Below are positions 7,541 to 10,638 of a stretch of DNA of 10,638 nt, in pieces. The translations under genes and the position numbers were made by a program. The stretch covers positions 13,612,501-13,623,138 of the forward strand of contig WPIO01000005.1 of assembly GCA_009760855.2 (NCBI GenBank). The letters run 5' to 3'. The notes below the pieces were generated by a model. The model was not told the origin of the DNA and did not search any database. It saw only the letters and a list, made by a program, of their open reading frames with translations. Every line of letters starts with the position of its first letter. The stretch's first letter is position 1. Source of the DNA: Cristatella mucedo (Eukaryota > Bryozoa > Phylactolaemata > Cristatellidae).

Positions 7541-7770
7541 GAATGAATTAGAGACAGAAAGGGGAAGGTTAACAGAAAGAAAGAGAGAAAGAGCGAGCGA
7601 GCGCGAGTCAGAAAATGAAAGATAGACAGAGAAAGAGAGAGAGAGAGAGTGAGAGAAAAGGATAAAGAGAAAAAATTTAAGAGAGAGAGAGCGAGCGAGC
7701 GAGAGAAAAACAGAGAGAGACAGAGAGAAAAAGAGAGAGAGAGAGAGAAAGAGACAGAAGGAGAGAGCCT
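7541..7770 (+). repeat. Unit C, copy 2 (head complete, tail missing)
   Basis: GAATTAGAGACAGAAAGGGG and GAAAGAAAGAGAGAAAG lead to GCGAGCGAGCGCGAGTCAG. From 7605 the unit matches 3551-3672 with one difference. After about 7727 it becomes plain GA, with GAGCCTGAAAGAG, and stops at an AT tract. The tail word CAGAAAGAGGGAGAGCGAG is absent. Confidence 0.85.
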
Positions 7771-7919
7771 GAAAGAGATATATATATATATATATATGTA
7801 TTGTTTCACATATTGTCGTTAGATACACGTAGTAAAGATATAGGCAGAAACGAGGAGAGCGAGAGACACGTATATTGTTGAGGAGAGCTAGGAAATATAT
7901 ATATATATGCTGAGCTGTC
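7771..7919. repeat. AT-rich insert between C and D
   Basis: A TA tract (about 7778-7797), GTATTGTTTCACATATTGTC, about 80 bases of mixed sequence, and a second TA tract (about 7894-7907) replace the C tail and D start that occupy this position in round one (3673-3840). A CACGTA word flanks each end of the mixed part (7826 and 7867). This looks like an insertion or replacement, but I see no clear target duplication. Confidence 0.6.
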
Positions 7920-8105
7920 AAGAGAGAGAGAGGGAGAGAGAGAGCGAACGAGAGAGAAAGCAGGGGAGAGAAAGATAGAAAGAAAGAGAAAGAGACCAAG
8001 CGAAAGATAGAGACAATGAGGGAGAGACATTGAGAGAAAGAGAGAGTGACAGCGATAGAAAGAGAGATCCAGAATGATAGAATAAGAGAAAGAAAGAGAG
8101 AGAGA
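7920..8105 (+). repeat. Unit D, copy 2
   Basis: GCGAACGAGAGAGAAAGC, AGGGGAGAGAAAGATAG, GAGGGAGAGACATTGAGAG and CAGAATGATAGAATAAGAG run in the same order as in 3841-3989. It lacks the AATGTGTGTG start. Instead of an 80-base GA run, it ends in a short GA stretch before A'. Confidence 0.8.
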
Positions 8106-8137
8106 GATGGGGAGCGAAAGACAGATGTAGAGACAGC

Positions 8138-8168
<31 letters not shown>

Positions 8169-8260
8169 GAGAGAGAGAGAGAGAAGGAGGGAGAGAGAAA
8201 GAGAGGTTTGTTTGTTAGCGAGAGAGAGATGAGACTGTGAGAGACAAAGAGAGAACGATC
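8106..8260 (+). repeat. Unit A', copy 2, with AT and TTTG interruptions
   Basis: After a GA-rich lead and a TA tract (8138-8164), the GGGAGAGAGAAAGAGAG word is followed by GTTTGTTTGTTAG and then GCGAGAGAGAGATGAGAC, GTGAGAGACAAAGAGAG. Without the TTTG piece this aligns with 4075-4145. Both interruptions lie inside a unit that is continuous in the first round. Confidence 0.65.
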
Positions 8261-8592
8261 ATGAGAAAGAGAGAGTAGAAAGAGCAGACATGATAAAGTG
8301 AGACAGAGCGATGTCTATGAGAGAGAGATATGAGAGAGATAAAGTTGTTGAATGAGAGCTAGAGACTAGCAGAGAGAGATAGAGAGAGACAGATAGAGAC
8401 GTTGCGATAGATGTGCAGACAGATATAGAGGGTGATGTCGTTTAGACAACTATATATATATATATATATATATATACATGTGCTTGTTTATGCATGAGGG
8501 AGAGAGACATATGCATAGATCACACTGAGCCACGTGTTACATTATAGAGATGACAGTACACATATATATATACATTTATATATATGTTTATA

Positions 8593-8627
<35 letters not shown>

Positions 8628-8786
8628 GCATTATTAAACCAATGTTGACATATATATATATGTCTGTTTACGATATGGTCTGCAACTATGTTTTACACAT
8701 GGCATATTACTATAGCACATCAAAAGACGTTATTAATACATATGACAGCATATACGCCTTATATACTAAGACATTTATTTATATAT
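8261..8786. repeat. Degenerate purine stretch and AT-rich spacer before E
   Basis: 8261-8440 is GA-rich with many C and T changes and no clear unit. From 8450 the DNA is AT-rich: TA tract at 8451-8475, CTTGTTTATGCATG, another tract at about 8596-8624, and more complex DNA up to 8780 (ATGTTTTACACAT is shared with 6438). I see no gene; the open frame at 8534-8827 is Ile/Tyr-rich and ends in purine repeat. Confidence 0.65.
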
Positions 8787-8988
8787 ATAGAGTGAGAGAG
8801 AGAGATAAAAAGAGAGTGAGCGTGTGAGGGAGAAAGAGAGTAGAAATGAGATGAAATGACCAAGAGAGAAACAAAGAGAGAGAAAGAAAGAGTGATGGCT
8901 GAGCAAGGGAGACAGAGACAGAAAGACATGCAGCGTGCAGAGTGACTGAGGAGATATCAAAGAGAAAGAGAGAGAGATACGATGAGAG
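8787..8988 (+). repeat. Unit E, copy 4
   Basis: GAGATAAAAAGAGAGTGAG, GCGTGTGAGGGAGAAAGAG, GACCAAGAGAGAAACAAAG, GAGTGATGGCTGAGCAAG, GACAGAGACAGAAAG and CATGCAGCGTGCAGAG match copies 1 and 3. A few insertions (for example AGATGAAATGACC) set it apart. Confidence 0.85.

Positions 8989-9012
<24 letters not shown>
8989..9012. repeat. (TA)n tract at the E-A junction
   Basis: About 24 bases of TA dinucleotide lie exactly between units E and A. In the first round this junction has only the 12-base palindrome at 3020-3031, centred on ATATAT, so the tract may have expanded from such a seed. Confidence 0.9.
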
Positions 9013-9020
<8 letters not shown>

Positions 9021-9220
9021 AAGGGAGAGAGAGAGAAAGAGAGAGCGAGCGAGCGAGAAACAATGAGAGAGACTTTGAGAGACAAAGAGAGAATGACAGA
9101 GAAAGAGAGAGTGAAAGAGATAGACAGAAAAGTGAGATAGAGTGAGCGAGCGAGAGAGAGAATGAGTAGAGACCGAGAGATGGAAACAGAGAGAGAGTGA
9201 AAGAGAGAGAGAGAGTGAGT

Positions 9221-9249
<29 letters not shown>
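9013..9249 (+). repeat. Unit A, copy 3 (longest) with (GA)n end
   Basis: GGGAGAGAGAGAGAAAGAG is followed by GCGAGCGAGCGAG, ACAATGAGAGAGACTTTGAG, AGATAGACAGAAAAGTGAG, a second GCGAGCGAG at 9146-9154, and TAGAGACCGAGAG. 9056-9148 is identical to 1-93. A GA run (about 9222-9251) separates it from unit B. Confidence 0.9.
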
Positions 9250-9256
<7 letters not shown>

Positions 9257-9460
9257 AGAAAGATTGAAAGAGAGAGAGCAAGCAAGACATAGAGAGAATG
9301 AGGTAGAGACCAAGAGAGACAGAGAGAGAGAGACAGAGGGAAAATCAGAGAGCCAGAATTGGAGAATAAGAGGGTGACAGAAAGAGAGTGAGAAAGGGGA
9401 GAGGAAGATAGATAGAGAGAGAGAGCAAGCGAGTGAGGGAGAGAGAATGAGAGAGACCAT

Positions 9461-9506
<46 letters not shown>
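9250..9506 (+). repeat. Unit B, copy 4 (full length) with (GA)n end
   Basis: This matches 6738-7001 almost base for base (see that entry for the words). It ends in a GA run that changes directly into TATATA at 9506, again showing the purine unit butting against AT-rich DNA with no transition. Confidence 0.9.
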
Positions 9507-9508
<2 letters not shown>

Positions 9509-9571
9509 TATATATATATTGCTGTACATACAATGGCACATATACGTATTGTTTACACTACATATTATTAT

Positions 9572-9603
<32 letters not shown>

Positions 9604-9755
9604 TATCGTATGCATCTGCTCACACTCCACACAACGCATGCCCATATTATCATTATTGTCGCATGATTACACATCACATATTTATGACTGACATCAAGAG
9701 GACAGATATCGAGAAGAGGAGAGGATATCAAAACATACATAATGATGGTCCTGGC

Positions 9756-9801
<46 letters not shown>

Positions 9802-9808
9802 CAGATAT
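9507..9808. repeat. AT-rich spacer between B and C, round three
   Basis: TA tracts lie at 9506-9519, about 9572-9597 and 9759-9794. ATTGTTTACACTAC follows the first. Between them are ATTATTATT and less repetitive sequence (9606-9700) and the word AATGATGGTC (also at 7214). No gene is evident; the open frames cross the TA tracts. Confidence 0.75.
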
Positions 9809-9945
9809 TTGAATTAGAGACAGAAAGGGGGAGGTTGGACAGAAAGAAAGAGAGAGATATTAGTTTCTCAGTGAGCGTGAGTCAGAAAAATGAAAGAAAC
9901 AATAAAGAGAAAGAGAGAGAGTGAGATAAAACGATAAAGAAATCA
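9809..9945 (+). repeat. Unit C, copy 3 (head only, diverged)
   Basis: GAATTAGAGACAGAAAGGGG, ACAGAAAGAAAGAGAGAG, GAGTCAGAAAAATGAAAG and GAGTGAGATAAAACGATAAA follow the C head. The GCGAGC words are replaced by TATTAGTTTCTCAGTGAGCG. The unit breaks off at about 9945, where ATCATTATTATATATC starts. Confidence 0.7.
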
Positions 9946-10185
9946 TTATTATATATCATACCATATACACTACATATGCACATACATATATATACACACG
10001 CAATTATTATTATCTCGGAAACATATTATACATACACATATTGGCTAATATATACTGTGAACATCACATAACATCACATTAACATCACATATCATATTAT
10101 ACAGACAGACATAACATTATTGCTGTTTACATCAAGAATGATTAAGATATTATATGCATTTATCAAAACACATAATGACTTATCC
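9946..10185. repeat. AT-rich spacer without long AT tracts
   Basis: 240 bases of CATATACAC, ATTATT and ACATCACAT-type sequence, with ACATCACAT-like words repeated at about 10060-10090. GCTGTTTACATCAAGAATG resembles GACATCAAG words at 5607 and 9691. No gene or RNA feature is seen. Confidence 0.65.
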
Positions 10186-10196
10186 TGAAAGGGAGA

Positions 10197-10235
<39 letters not shown>

Positions 10236-10430
10236 GAGAGAGGGAGAGAGAGAGAGAGAATGGAATTAGAGACAGAAAGGGAAGCACAATTGAGAAAGAA
10301 AGAGAAAGAGCCATGAGCGATGAGTCAGAAATGAAAGACAGACAGAGAAAGCAGAGAGAGAGAGAGAGTGGAGAGAAAGGATAAAGAGAAAAAATCCAGA
10401 GAGAGCGATGAGCTGAGAGAAAACATATAT
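10186..10430 (+). repeat. (GA)n run and unit C, copy 4 (head)
   Basis: A GA run (10201-10231) and GA-rich DNA lead to GGAATTAGAGACAGAAAGGG, GAGTCAGAAATGAAAGACAG and GAGAGAAAGGATAAAGAG, then AAAAAATCCAGAGAG in place of AAAAAATTTAAGAG. It ends at about 10424 in AT-rich DNA. It is the second C head in a row, so C is duplicated here or a D-to-B segment is missing between them. Confidence 0.75.
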
Positions 10431-10485
10431 ATCATGAGAGAAAATATATATATATATGTTATATCATAGCGATATATACCCTCGG

Positions 10486-10520
<35 letters not shown>

Positions 10521-10542
10521 ATATATGTTGTTATATATATAT
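10431..10542. repeat. AT-rich island splitting unit C
   Basis: TA tracts at about 10443-10457 and 10487-10518 with ATATCATAGCGATATATACC between them. It lies between the head (10186-10430) and the tail (10543-10610) of one unit C, which are joined without AT-rich DNA at 3551-3784. Confidence 0.7.
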
Positions 10543-10612
10543 CAGAAAGAGGGAGAGCGAGAGAATGAGAGGGAGAGAGGGGAGGGCGAGAGGTAGAAAG
10601 AAAGAGAGGGAG
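10543..10612 (+). repeat. Unit C tail
   Basis: 10543-10571 equals 3697-3725 exactly. The rest (GGGGAGGG, GAGAGGTAGAAAGAAAGAG) follows 3733-3770 with small changes. The last 26 bases of the window (AATACGTAACTGAACGC and on) are not purine repeat and may start another spacer. Confidence 0.8.
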
Positions 10613-10638
10613 AGCAATACGTAACTGAACGCATTACC

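Noticed and set aside
7826-7872. CACGTA words at both ends of the mixed insert core, considered as a target-site duplication
   Set aside because: Six-base words inside the insert rather than at its edges with the purine units; not convincing.
2839-9506. Possible CRISPR-like array from recurring words
   Set aside because: Repeats are not of constant length, spacers are low-complexity and not unique, spacing is irregular, and no cas gene is present.
4500-9910. AATAAA-like polyadenylation signals (about 4511, 4648, 7406, 9902)
   Set aside because: Expected by chance in AT-rich DNA, and no upstream coding region or downstream GT-rich element was seen.
2310-10518. AT tracts read as TATA boxes or intrinsic terminators
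   Set aside because: They are long dinucleotide runs without a nearby gene; hairpins there are simply (AT)n self-complementarity and lack a GC stem with a T tail.

Overview
This window holds no gene that I can support. It is 10.6 kb of low-complexity, non-coding eukaryotic DNA built from two alternating materials: purine-rich blocks (GA with scattered C and T, always purine-rich on the + strand) and AT-rich islands dominated by (AT)n/(TA)n, with ATAC, ATTATT and TGTTTGTTT motifs. I see no rRNA, tRNA, transposase, reverse transcriptase, CRISPR array or bacterial-type gene. Long open frames exist on both strands, but they are by-products of composition. (CT)n on the - strand reads Leu-Ser, (GA)n on the + strand reads Arg-Glu, and (AT)n reads Ile-Tyr. 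The amount of perfect dinucleotide repeat and the lack of genes suggest a large, repeat-rich eukaryotic genome. An invertebrate such as a cephalopod mollusc would fit, but that is a guess from texture only.

The purine-rich part is not random GA. By eye it resolves into recurring units, which I call E, A, B, C, D and A' (an A-like copy after D). They recur in a preferred order and always in one orientation: E - A - B - AT-rich spacer - C - D - A' - E. The most complete round runs from about 2839 to 4250. A second round runs from 6545 to 8786, lacking A and swollen by AT-rich DNA. A third begins at 8787 and leaves the window incomplete. The left edge (1-360) is an A-B pair: bases 1-93 are identical to 9056-9148. 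The purine units carry a shared shorter motif, GCRAGCGAG followed by AATGAG and GAGAC, at about 100-150 base spacing, so the large repeat probably grew from a smaller monomer.

Layout: 1-2273 is a nearly pure purine domain, mostly degenerate, with recognisable A and B at its left end and an A'-like end at its right. 2274-2838 is an AT-rich spacer and a mixed stretch. 2839-4424 is round one plus an extra E. 4425-6010 is a 1.6 kb AT-rich island without purine units. 6011-6544 is a scrambled purine fragment and AT tracts. 6545-8786 is round two. 8787-10638 is the incomplete round three, with two or three copies or fragments of C broken by AT-rich islands.

The scientific interest lies in this nested satellite-like architecture, in the AT-rich islands that break the same unit at different points, and in the strong potential for non-B DNA (triplex in the GA runs, cruciform in the AT runs). 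All unit boundaries and similarities were judged by eye; a self-alignment dot plot would be the decisive test.
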